From: Chloroflexota bacterium
GTDB lineage: Bacteria; Chloroflexota; Dehalococcoidia; JAUQQI01
NCBI GenBank assembly: GCA_030549955.1
Contig: JAUQQI010000011.1
Location: 1-7,642 of the forward strand
Direction: 5' to 3'
DNA length: 7,642 bases
Shown piece by piece: positions 1 through 7,642 of the stretch (position 1 is its first letter; each line of letters opens with the position of its first letter). The position numbers and the translations under genes were made by a program. The notes under the pieces were generated by a model, which ran no database searches, was not told the DNA's origin, and worked only from the letters and a program-made list of their open reading frames with translations.

Positions 1-281
1 GTCTTGCGCCATACGACCCGCTCAACCCGGACCGGTTCGGAACTGTCCGGGCTATTTAATATCGTCAGCCTGACCTCGTACGCTCCCTGCGCGGGCACAT
101 CATTGCAGCCGAACGAGCTATCCCAGGTGACGGCTACCCCGGGCCCCACCTGGGCGCTGGTGCGCTCAACAGGCCAGCACGTGTTAACCCGGGCCGGGTC
201 CGGGGTTCCCAGGGGTACCGTAAGTATCCCCGCAAGTCCCAGCCCCACGAGTCCGGCCCCAAACCTGAGAGCCCGTCGCAC
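1..281 (-). CDS. Hypothetical exported or membrane-anchored protein, 5' part only (runs off left edge)
   Basis: I do not recognise the family. The frame opens at a GTG at 281 (codon bases 281-279), with an in-frame TAA two codons before it, so this is the earliest start possible. It stays open for 93 codons to the window edge. Residues 1-22 look like a signal peptide or anchor: VRR, then a Gly/Leu-rich hydrophobic run (about residues 8-22). There is no clear lipobox. The remainder is rich in alternating hydrophobic and polar residues (EVRLTIL, VRVERVVW), suggesting a beta-sandwich domain, with cysteines at 35 and 59 that could pair outside the cytoplasm. The ribosome site is weak (AGG, 9 nt upstream). 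It lies 55 nt after ahcY on the same strand and could be the last gene of that transcript or a separate unit. Codon third positions are GC-rich but less so than in ahcY. The exported-protein call is inference from the N-terminus. Confidence 0.6.
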   Translation of the reverse strand, partial: MRRALRFGAGLVGLGLAGILTVPLGTPDPARVNTCWPVERTSAQVGPGVAVTWDSSFGCNDVPAQGAYEVRLTILNSPDSSEPVRVERVVWRK

Positions 282-336
282 TTCTTCTTACCTAAGGAAC
301 CTCCGGGCCAGGGGCCGGGATACGCCCGCCGCGGGT

Positions 337-2438
<2,102 letters not shown>

Positions 2439-2442
2439 ATCA

Positions 2443-3351
2443 TTAATCCAGAACGAACCGGGTAAACTCCCGCAGCTCCTCCGTCCGCAGCCGAATCTCT
2501 TCCGGGGTGACTTTTTCCAGGCGGTTGATACTGAAGTCTTCAACGGTGAAGCTGGCCACCACCGTGCCCATCACAACCGCCCGTCGGATCGTATCCAGGT
2601 TCACCCGGTTCGACTGAGCCAGGTAACCCAGAAACCCGCCCGCAAAGCTATCCCCGGCCCCGGTCGGGTCCCGGACTTCGTCCAGGGGGTAAGCCGGGAC
2701 GGCGAAATAGTCGAAATCCGTGAACATGACCGCCCCGTATTCCCCCTTTTTAATGATAACCGCCTTCGGCCCGAGCCGCAGCAACTTCTTCGCCGCGCTC
2801 AGCAGGCTCGGTGTCTCAACCAGCATTCGGGCCTCCGACTCGTTCATAAGCAGGATGTCCACCTGCTCAATGGTCCGGACCAGGCTCTCGGGCTTGTTGC
2901 GGATCCAGTAGTCCATCGTATCCATTACCCGGAGTCGGGCACCGGGCACCTGCTGAAGCACCTCGAACTGGATGTCGGGGTCGCCGTTAGCCAGGAAGAC
3001 GAACCGACTCCGGTCGTAGCCGTCGGGGAGAACCGGCCTGAAGTCGGCGAAGGTGTTGAGCTGGGTTTCGAGGGTTTCGACAGCATTCAGGTCGTAATCG
3101 TAACGGCCTGCCCACCGGAAAGTCTTCCCTTCCCGGACCACGACCCCTCGCAGGTCAACCCCGGGCCGGCGCAGCCGCTCCCACAGCTGGTCCGGGAAGT
3201 CGGTCCCGACAACGGAGACCATGTTCACCTGGGTGAAGAAACTGGCCGCGACCGCGAAGTAGCTCAGCGAGCCGCCGAGAACGTCCTCGGCCCGGCCAAA
3301 GGGGGTCTCCACCGTATCAATCCCGATGGTTCCGACCGCCAGAATCGACAT
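2443..3351 (-). CDS. PfkB (ribokinase)-family kinase, candidate nucleoside or sugar kinase
   Basis: This is an ATP-dependent kinase of the ribokinase/PfkB superfamily, 302 residues, near the usual family length. Residues 26-33 (GGSLSYFA) are the N-terminal glycine motif that contacts substrate. N170-E171-S-E173 is the NxxE Mg/ATP motif. K201-K202-G-E starts the nucleotide-binding strand, and DPTGAGDSFAGGF (228-240) is the PfkB signature 2 with the catalytic base D234 and the GAGD anion hole. The start at 3351 gives the typical N-terminus (MSILAVGTIGIDTVETPFG) and has AGGG 5 nt upstream; an upstream in-frame ATG at 3477 would extend into mtnP with unrelated sequence. From memory, related proteins with the ETPFG and GGS-YF pattern occur in many bacterial phyla and are annotated only as sugar kinase. 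Because MtnP already yields a phosphorylated sugar, a methylthioribose kinase is not needed. Adenosine from AhcY is the best contextual substrate (inference). Confidence 0.9.
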   Translation of the reverse strand: MSILAVGTIGIDTVETPFGRAEDVLGGSLSYFAVAASFFTQVNMVSVVGTDFPDQLWERLRRPGVDLRGVVVREGKTFRWAGRYDYDLNAVETLETQLNTFADFRPVLPDGYDRSRFVFLANGDPDIQFEVLQQVPGARLRVMDTMDYWIRNKPESLVRTIEQVDILLMNESEARMLVETPSLLSAAKKLLRLGPKAVIIKKGEYGAVMFTDFDYFAVPAYPLDEVRDPTGAGDSFAGGFLGYLAQSNRVNLDTIRRAVVMGTVVASFTVEDFSINRLEKVTPEEIRLRTEELREFTRFVLD

Positions 3352-3368
3352 GGGTTCCCTGACCTCGC

Positions 3369-4232
3369 TCAGCGGATATATTTGCCGATAAGCAGACGCA
3401 GGTCTGCTTTCAGCTTCTCGGGAATATGGTCCGGCGACGTGATAATCGCATTCTGAAGGGCCGTCGCGCACGGACACTCCCGGTCGGCGGGCACCATCGC
3501 AACTGCCCTTTTAATGACCTCTTTGGCGACCTGCACGTTCTTGAGAAGGTTCGCCACGACCAGCTCGACCGAAACGGCCTGCTCCTCGGCGTGCCAGACG
3601 TCATAGTCCGTCACCAGGGCGAGGGTTGCGTAGCAGATCTCAGCCTCCCGGGCGAGTTTCGCCTCGGGCAGGGCCGTCATGCCGATAATATCAGCCCCCC
3701 AGGACCGGTAAAGCCGGCTCTCGGCCCTGGTCGAAAACTGCGGACCCTCGATGACGACGTAGGTTCCCCCGAAGTGGACCGTCGCCCCCGTCTGGCCGGC
3801 GGCCTCATAAAGGACCCGGCTCAGCACGGGGCAGAACGGGTCGGCCATGCCAACATGGGCCACGATCCCGCCCCCGAAAAAGGTGCTGACCCGGCCCCTG
3901 GTCCGGTCGATGAGCTGGTCCGGAATGACCAGGTGCAGAGGGGCGACCTCCTCTTTGAGGCTGCCGACGGCGCTGACTGAGATTATCCGCTCGACGCCCA
4001 GGGACTTGAGGGCATAGATGTTCGCCCGAACCGGCAGTTCGCTGGGGCTTATTCGATGGCCCCGGCCGTGGCGGGGCAGAAAGGCCACCCGAACCCCGCT
4101 CAGGGTGCCGATAACGATGGCGTCGCTGGGCTCCCCGAAGGGGGTGTTGACTTTAACCTCCTCGATCTCCCTCAGACCCTCGATCTGGTAGAGTCCGCTC
4201 CCGCCGATGACCGCAATCCGGGCTTCGGCCAT
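3369..4232 (-). CDS. mtnP: S-methyl-5'-thioadenosine phosphorylase
   Basis: It phosphorolyses methylthioadenosine to adenine and 5-methylthioribose-1-phosphate, the entry step of methionine salvage. The 287-residue protein has the PNP/MTAP family-2 layout: GGSGLY (10-15), phosphate-binding RHGRGH (54-59), SAVGSL (87-92), then EGPQFSTRAESRLYRSWGAD (162-181). The IGMTALPEAKLAREAEICYA stretch (183-202) and TDYD (208-211) match MTA phosphorylases, where purine-binding aspartates sit in TDYD. Cysteines are at 134, 200, 253 and 255, the last two forming a CxC motif that also occurs in some thermophile MTA phosphorylases. The start at 4232 has GGAGGT 5 nt upstream, overlapping the mtnA stop. Enzymes of this family can also accept adenosine or inosine, so side activity on the adenosine made by AhcY is possible. 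MTA phosphorylase is the first choice because mtnA is directly upstream. Confidence 0.95.
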   Translation of the reverse strand: MAEARIAVIGGSGLYQIEGLREIEEVKVNTPFGEPSDAIVIGTLSGVRVAFLPRHGRGHRISPSELPVRANIYALKSLGVERIISVSAVGSLKEEVAPLHLVIPDQLIDRTRGRVSTFFGGGIVAHVGMADPFCPVLSRVLYEAAGQTGATVHFGGTYVVIEGPQFSTRAESRLYRSWGADIIGMTALPEAKLAREAEICYATLALVTDYDVWHAEEQAVSVELVVANLLKNVQVAKEVIKRAVAMVPADRECPCATALQNAIITSPDHIPEKLKADLRLLIGKYIR

Positions 4233-4235
4233 GAT

Positions 4236-5312
4236 TTACCTCCGACCGTTAGTCGGTTGCCGGGTGCCGTCCGTCTTCTGAACCGCCAGGGCCAGGCTTT
4301 CCGGATAGGGCGGACGGAGGACGCCGGCGTCGGTGATAATGGCTGTTACCAGCTCCGCTGGGGTGACGTCAAAAGCCGGGTTTGCAACCTCGACCGCCTC
4401 GGGCGCGACCCGGCAGGACCCGACAAAGAGCACCTCTTCGGGCCGGCGGTGTTCGATGGGGATGTCGGCCCCGGACGGGGTGTTGAGGTCCACCGTGCTC
4501 AGGGGCGCGGCCACGTAGAAGGGCACCCCGTGGTGGCGGGCGAGAACTGCCAGGCCGTAGGTCCCGACCTTGTTGGCCACGTCCCCGCTGGCGGCAATCC
4601 GGTCGGCCCCCACCAGGACCGCATCAACTTCCCCCCGGCTGAAAAAGTAGCCGGCCATCGAGTCCGTAATCAAAACAAATGGGACCCCGGCTTTCTTCAG
4701 CTCCCAGGCGGTAAGCCGGGCGCCCTGAAGCTGGGGCCGGGTTTCGCTGACCAGGACCCGGCGGATTTTCCCCCGGGCCCACCCCTCATAGATAACCCCC
4801 AGGGCGGTGCCGATGCCGCCGGTGGCGAGGGCCCCGGTGTTGCAGTGGGTGAGGACGGTGGCTCCGGCCGGCAGCAGGCCGGCTCCGAATCGGGCAATCC
4901 GGACCGTCGCCTGCCGGTCCTCAGCGAGAAGGCGCTCGGCTTCGGCCAGCAGGGCCGCCCGGGCCCCGGGCGGGTCCAGGCCGCCGGCCAGGGCCAGCAT
5001 CCGGTCCAGGGCCCGGAAGAGGTTCACCGCGGTGGGGCGGGTTCGGCGCAGGCGGTCGGCCGCCCGAACCAGGGCTTCCCGGAAGAGGTCGGGGTGTTCC
5101 GGGCCGTTCAGGGCGGCGAGGACCAGCCCGAAGGCGGCCGTAAGGCCGATCAGGGGTGCCCCCCGGACCTGCATCTGTTCGATGGCCCGGGCAACCGCCT
5201 CAGGGTCGGTCAGCTCGAGATAGACCTCCTGCTCGGGGAGCTGGGTCTGGTCGAGGACGATAAGCCGGTCCCCGGCCCAGCGCAGCGGTTCAGCCGGAAT
5301 CGTCCTGGTCAT
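4236..5312 (-). CDS. mtnA: S-methyl-5-thioribose-1-phosphate isomerase
   Basis: This enzyme converts the aldose 5-methylthioribose-1-phosphate to the ketose methylthioribulose-1-phosphate, directly after MtnP. The 358-residue protein belongs to the eIF2B-alpha-related isomerases. It has VRGAPLIG (49-56, phosphate site), THCNTG with catalytic Cys157, SETRP (189-193), VGADRI with catalytic Asp237, and NKVGTY (247-252). The N-terminus (MTRTI, then LDQTQLPEQEVYLELTD) aligns with family starts, supporting ATG 5312. The Shine-Dalgarno is weak (AGGG, 9 nt upstream). Length is normal for the family. It is the first gene of the minus-strand operon and sits about 16 nt from the predicted transcription start. 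Related ribose-1,5-bisphosphate isomerases share the fold, but the mtnP neighbour, 3 nt downstream, makes the methionine-salvage role much more likely. Confidence 0.95.
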   Translation of the reverse strand: MTRTIPAEPLRWAGDRLIVLDQTQLPEQEVYLELTDPEAVARAIEQMQVRGAPLIGLTAAFGLVLAALNGPEHPDLFREALVRAADRLRRTRPTAVNLFRALDRMLALAGGLDPPGARAALLAEAERLLAEDRQATVRIARFGAGLLPAGATVLTHCNTGALATGGIGTALGVIYEGWARGKIRRVLVSETRPQLQGARLTAWELKKAGVPFVLITDSMAGYFFSRGEVDAVLVGADRIAASGDVANKVGTYGLAVLARHHGVPFYVAAPLSTVDLNTPSGADIPIEHRRPEEVLFVGSCRVAPEAVEVANPAFDVTPAELVTAIITDAGVLRPPYPESLALAVQKTDGTRQPTNGRR

Positions 5313-5334
5313 AATGGCGGACCCTGCCGATGGT

Positions 5335-5364
5335 AGTATCGGGAAGTCTGGCCGCCCCTGTCAA
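5335..5364 (-). promoter_or_regulatory. Predicted promoter of the mtnA operon
   Basis: On the minus strand a perfect -35 box, TTGACA (5364-5359), is followed by an 18-base spacer and GATACT (5340-5335, four of six matches to TATAAT). A transcription start near 5328 would leave about 16 nt before the mtnA ATG. This is a vegetative sigma-70/sigma-A type promoter read by eye. The short leader leaves no room for a SAM or other known riboswitch. Confidence 0.6.
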
Positions 5365-5372
5365 CGCCGAAT

Positions 5373-5401
5373 TTGCGCCGGCGGCTGGCAGATAGTATCT
5401 T
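5373..5401 (+). promoter_or_regulatory. Possible promoter for the GYD gene and metE
   Basis: TTGCGC (5373-5378, three of six to TTGACA), a 17-base spacer, and TATCTT (5396-5401, four of six to TATAAT) face the plus genes. A start near 5408 would give a leader of about 26 nt containing the AGGAGG site. TAGTAT (5393-5398) is an alternative -10 but gives a 14-base spacer. The box is weak, which would fit an activated promoter; that is inference. It lies back to back with the mtnA promoter, the two -35 boxes being 8 bases apart. Confidence 0.35.
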
Positions 5402-5420
5402 ATAGACGCTACGTTTTTTC

Positions 5421-5426
5421 AGGAGG
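5421..5426 (+). promoter_or_regulatory. Ribosome binding site of the GYD gene (fixes a GTG start)
   Basis: AGGAGG sits 7 nt before GTG at 5434, an ideal spacing. It decides the start against the in-frame ATG at 5314, which would add 40 residues without family similarity and would lie across both predicted promoters. Confidence 0.85.
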
Positions 5427-5433
5427 GGTTAAG

Positions 5434-5721
5434 GTGGCAACCTACATTTTGCTGTCGACCATTACCGAGGAGGGCGCCGAAACCATCAAAGAAAATCCTG
5501 ACCGGATCAAAGAGGTGAACCGGGAAGTCGAGGCGATGGGGGTCCGGGTCCTGAGCCAGTACGCTGTGCTCGGGCCCTATGACTTCGTCACCATCGTGGA
5601 GGCACCAGATAACGAAACCGTCGCCCGGATGTCGGCCGAACTGGCCAGCCGCGGCACGGTAAAGATCATGACGTTGCCCGCGATCCCGATAGACAGTTTC
5701 ATCGCCCGACTCAAGGGCTAA
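5434..5721 (+). CDS. GYD-domain protein, small
   Basis: A 95-residue soluble protein starting at GTG 5434. It matches the small GYD domain family (Pfam GYD): MATYILLSTITEEGAETIKE at the start, a central VLGPYDFVTIVEAPD (45-59, with the G-x-Y-D turn at 47-50 that corresponds to the family's GYD), and an end region with LPAIPIDSFI. The pattern is a ferredoxin-like alpha/beta fold of the kind found in dimeric alpha-beta-barrel proteins. No catalytic residues are established for the family and I do not assign a function. It has no signal peptide or membrane segment. Metal-free ligand binding or a regulatory role are possible. It is first in the plus-strand unit, 33 nt before metE, which has its own strong ribosome site, so the two are probably co-transcribed. 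Why it precedes metE is unknown. Confidence 0.88.
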   Translation: MATYILLSTITEEGAETIKENPDRIKEVNREVEAMGVRVLSQYAVLGPYDFVTIVEAPDNETVARMSAELASRGTVKIMTLPAIPIDSFIARLKG

Positions 5722-5739
5722 CCGGCAGGCGTCAGTAAC

Positions 5740-5745
5740 AGGAGG
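5740..5745 (+). promoter_or_regulatory. Ribosome binding site of metE
   Basis: AGGAGG lies 9 nt before the ATG at 5755 in the 33-nt gap after the GYD gene. No terminator-like hairpin is visible in that gap, consistent with one transcript. Confidence 0.8.
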
Positions 5746-5754
5746 CACTCCGGC

Positions 5755-7642
5755 ATGAAGACGTATGCCTACGGCTACCCGCGGCTTGGCCGAAACCGGG
5801 AATTCAAGTGGGCCCTGGAAGCTTACTGGGACGGCCGAATAAGCGCCGATGAGCTGCGCCGCCGGATTGAGGCGGTGGACGCCGACCGGGTCACGACCTA
5901 TCGGCGGTACGTTGACAGATTCCCGGTCGGGGAAATGAGCCTCTATGACCCGATGCTCGATACGGCCGTCATGCTCGGCCGCTATTTCCGTGGGCGGACC
6001 CTCGACGGCTACTTCGACCTCGCCCGGGGCCCCCAGGCCCTTGAACTGACCAAGTGGTTCAACACCAATTATCACTACCTTGTCCCCGAACTACCCCTGC
6101 GGGAAGACGGCTCGCCCCCGGCTTTCACCCTGGGGTCGGTCGGACCCCTGCTGGCCTGGCAGAAAAACCCGGACGGGCTTCCCTACGTCATCGGGCCCTA
6201 CACCTTCGTGCGGCTGAGCGAGGGCTACCCGGGGGAGGCCTTCGGGCAGGTCCTGGCTGCAACCGTACCCGTTTACGAGCAACTTTTCCGAGCCCTCAGA
6301 CTCCAGGGGGTCGAGCTTGTCCACGTCGACGAGCCGGCTTTCGTCACCGACGTTCCGGCGGAGCATGTCCGGCTCATTCGGGAGGCCTACCAGACCCTCG
6401 GCCGGGTCGCCCCACTGCTGGTTTTCACCTACTACGATTCCGTCGATTTTCTCGACGAGATCCTGGACCTGCCGGTTCGGGGGGTCGGCCTCGACCTGGT
6501 GCACGGGCCGGCGAACCTGGACACCCTCCGCCGCCGCGGGTTTCCGGCCGACAAAATCCTCATCGCCGGGGTTGTGGACGGAACCAACGTCTGGAAGACT
6601 GACCTCGGTGCGGCCGCCCGGATTGTCCAGGAGCTCCGGCGCCTGACCCCGGGCGAGGTGTGGGTCTCAAACGCCGGTCCCCTTTACCACCTCCCCATCA
6701 CCGCCGAGGCCGAACCGAATCTCGAGCCCGCCCTCAAGGAGCGCATCGCCTTCGCCGACGAGCGGCTCAAGGAGCTGAAGCTCCTCAAGACCTTGCTCAC
6801 CGCCGGCGCGACCGACGAGACCCGGGCCTGGAACGACTACCGCCACCCGAATAACCACTGGTTCCGGCCGGAGGTTCAGGAGCGGGTCCGGCGGCTCCAG
6901 CCGGCTGATTTTGAGCGGGAACAGCCCTACGAGCGTCGCCACCAGGCCCAGCGGGAGCGGCTGGGCCAGCCCCTCTTTCCGACAACGACAATCGGAAGTT
7001 TCCCCCAGACCGAAGATGTTCGGAAGGCGCGGCTGGCGTTCAAGTCAGGCAAACTCGATGCCGACGGCTACTGGGAGTTTATTCAGGAGAAGATCCGCCA
7101 CGTTATCCGGGTTCAGGAGGAGGTCGGGCTCGACGTGCTGGTCCACGGCGAGTTTGAGCGGTCGGATATGGTCGAGTTCTTCGCCGAAAAGCTGGAGGGG
7201 ATGGCAACCCTGACGAACGGGTGGGTCCTCTCCTACGGGTCCCGGGTCTACCGCCGGCCGATCATCTACGGCGACGTCTGGCGGCCCGAACCCTTGACCC
7301 TTCGGGAAATCACCTTCGCCCAGTCCCTGACGTCCAGGCCGGTCAAAGGAATGCTGACCGGCCCGGTGACTATTCTGGCGTGGAGCACACCCCGGCAGGA
7401 TATCCCGCCCCAGGAGGTCGCGTTTCAGATTGCGCTGGCCCTCCAGGACGAAGTCCGGGACCTGGAAGCGGCCGGCATCCGGGTGATCCAGGTCGACGAG
7501 CCGGCCTTCCGGGAACTTGCCCCGCTAAAGCGGAAGGGCTGGGCGAAGTATTTCGACTGGGCCGTCAAGGCGTTCCGCCTGGCTTCCCGGGCCCGGGCGG
7601 AGACCGAGATCCACACCCACATGTGCTACTCGGAGTTCAACG
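5755..7642 (+). CDS. metE: Cobalamin-independent methionine synthase, 3' end cut by window
   Basis: It transfers the methyl group of 5-methyltetrahydropteroyl-oligoglutamate to homocysteine, forming methionine, without cobalamin. Visible are 629 residues of a protein usually near 750. The N-terminal half has the family start (GYPRLGRNREFKWALEAYW, 7-25), KWFNTNYHYLVPE (100-112) and a VDEPAF barrel motif (191-196). A linker precedes the catalytic half, which has FPTTTIGSFPQT (408-419), VLVHGEFERSDMVEFF (461-476, catalytic-region glutamate E466), NGWVLSYGSR (488-497), KGMLTGPVTIL (531-541) and QVDEPAF (579-585). The zinc site begins in HTHMCYSEF: H622 and C624 match two ligands of the E. coli enzyme (His641, Cys643). 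The other two ligands and the last ~120 residues lie beyond the edge, so completeness cannot be judged. Both halves are present, unlike the short archaeal and core-type forms. Its substrate is supplied by AhcY. Confidence 0.96.
   Translation, partial: MKTYAYGYPRLGRNREFKWALEAYWDGRISADELRRRIEAVDADRVTTYRRYVDRFPVGEMSLYDPMLDTAVMLGRYFRGRTLDGYFDLARGPQALELTKWFNTNYHYLVPELPLREDGSPPAFTLGSVGPLLAWQKNPDGLPYVIGPYTFVRLSEGYPGEAFGQVLAATVPVYEQLFRALRLQGVELVHVDEPAFVTDVPAEHVRLIREAYQTLGRVAPLLVFTYYDSVDFLDEILDLPVRGVGLDLVHGPANLDTLRRRGFPADKILIAGVVDGTNVWKTDLGAAARIVQELRRLTPGEVWVSNAGPLYHLPITAEAEPNLEPALKERIAFADERLKELKLLKTLLTAGATDETRAWNDYRHPNNHWFRPEVQERVRRLQPADFEREQPYERRHQAQRERLGQPLFPTTTIGSFPQTEDVRKARLAFKSGKLDADGYWEFIQEKIRHVIRVQEEVGLDVLVHGEFERSDMVEFFAEKLEGMATLTNGWVLSYGSRVYRRPIIYGDVWRPEPLTLREITFAQSLTSRPVKGMLTGPVTILAWSTPRQDIPPQEVAFQIALALQDEVRDLEAAGIRVIQVDEPAFRELAPLKRKGWAKYFDWAVKAFRLASRARAETEIHTHMCYSEFN

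Noticed and set aside
301..332. Possible terminator hairpin between ahcY and the next gene
   Set aside because: The GC-rich inverted repeats here (around 302-318 and 325-335) are short or bulged and no T-run follows on the minus strand, so I do not call a terminator.
2439..2543. N-terminal extension of the GNAT protein into the kinase gene
   Set aside because: The 35 added residues are a basic out-of-frame readout of the conserved kinase C-terminus; GTG 2438 fits just after the kinase stop.
4056..5336. A 426-codon plus-strand open frame across mtnA and part of mtnP
   Set aside because: It is antisense to two clear enzymes, its product is low-complexity Gly/Pro/Asp-rich sequence, and it is explained by GC-rich third positions on the other strand.
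5314..5433. N-terminal extension of the GYD protein from ATG 5314
   Set aside because: The extra 40 residues do not belong to the domain, the stretch holds both promoters, and GTG 5434 has AGGAGG at ideal spacing.
5313..5433. SAM or S-adenosylhomocysteine riboswitch upstream of mtnA or metE
   Set aside because: The predicted leaders are only about 16 and 26 nt, and no multi-stem structure or conserved riboswitch core is visible.
5419..6075. A 218-codon minus-strand frame across the GYD gene and the start of metE
   Set aside because: It is antisense to two genes with recognised motifs and proper ribosome sites.

Overview
The window comes from a GC-rich bacterium. It has Shine-Dalgarno sites of the AGGAGG type, several GTG starts, heavy use of CGG for arginine, and tightly packed genes. 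The enzyme set fits a deep-branching or thermophilic lineage, for example some Bacillota or Chloroflexota: a short NAD-dependent adenosylhomocysteinase with the GYGWCGRG motif, and an MTA phosphorylase rather than the MTA/SAH nucleosidase. The sequence alone does not fix the taxon.

Layout. A 121-base divergent intergenic region (5313-5433) splits the window. To its left, on the minus strand, is a compact apparent operon, read in the order mtnA, mtnP, a PfkB-family kinase, a GNAT acetyltransferase, ahcY, then the start of a small exported or membrane-anchored protein that runs off the left edge. Junctions are 3 nt, 17 nt, 4 nt, a 4-nt ATGA overlap, and 55 nt. To its right, on the plus strand, are a 95-residue GYD-domain protein and metE, which is cut by the right edge after 629 codons. 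The intergenic region holds a strong promoter candidate for the minus operon (perfect TTGACA) and a weaker one for the plus genes.

Function. Both arms handle the by-products of S-adenosylmethionine. AhcY splits S-adenosylhomocysteine into adenosine and homocysteine, and MetE methylates homocysteine to methionine. MtnP and MtnA take methylthioadenosine, the by-product of polyamine synthesis and radical or aminopropyl chemistry, to adenine and methylthioribulose-1-phosphate. The PfkB kinase is of a type I cannot assign. In this context the most economical guess is that it removes the adenosine released by AhcY. The GNAT protein, the GYD protein and the exported protein have no assigned role. 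The later methionine-salvage enzymes are not in the window.

I see no mobile elements, CRISPR arrays, rRNA, tRNA, or large repeats. The long open frames antisense to the real genes are explained by the GC-rich codon bias.
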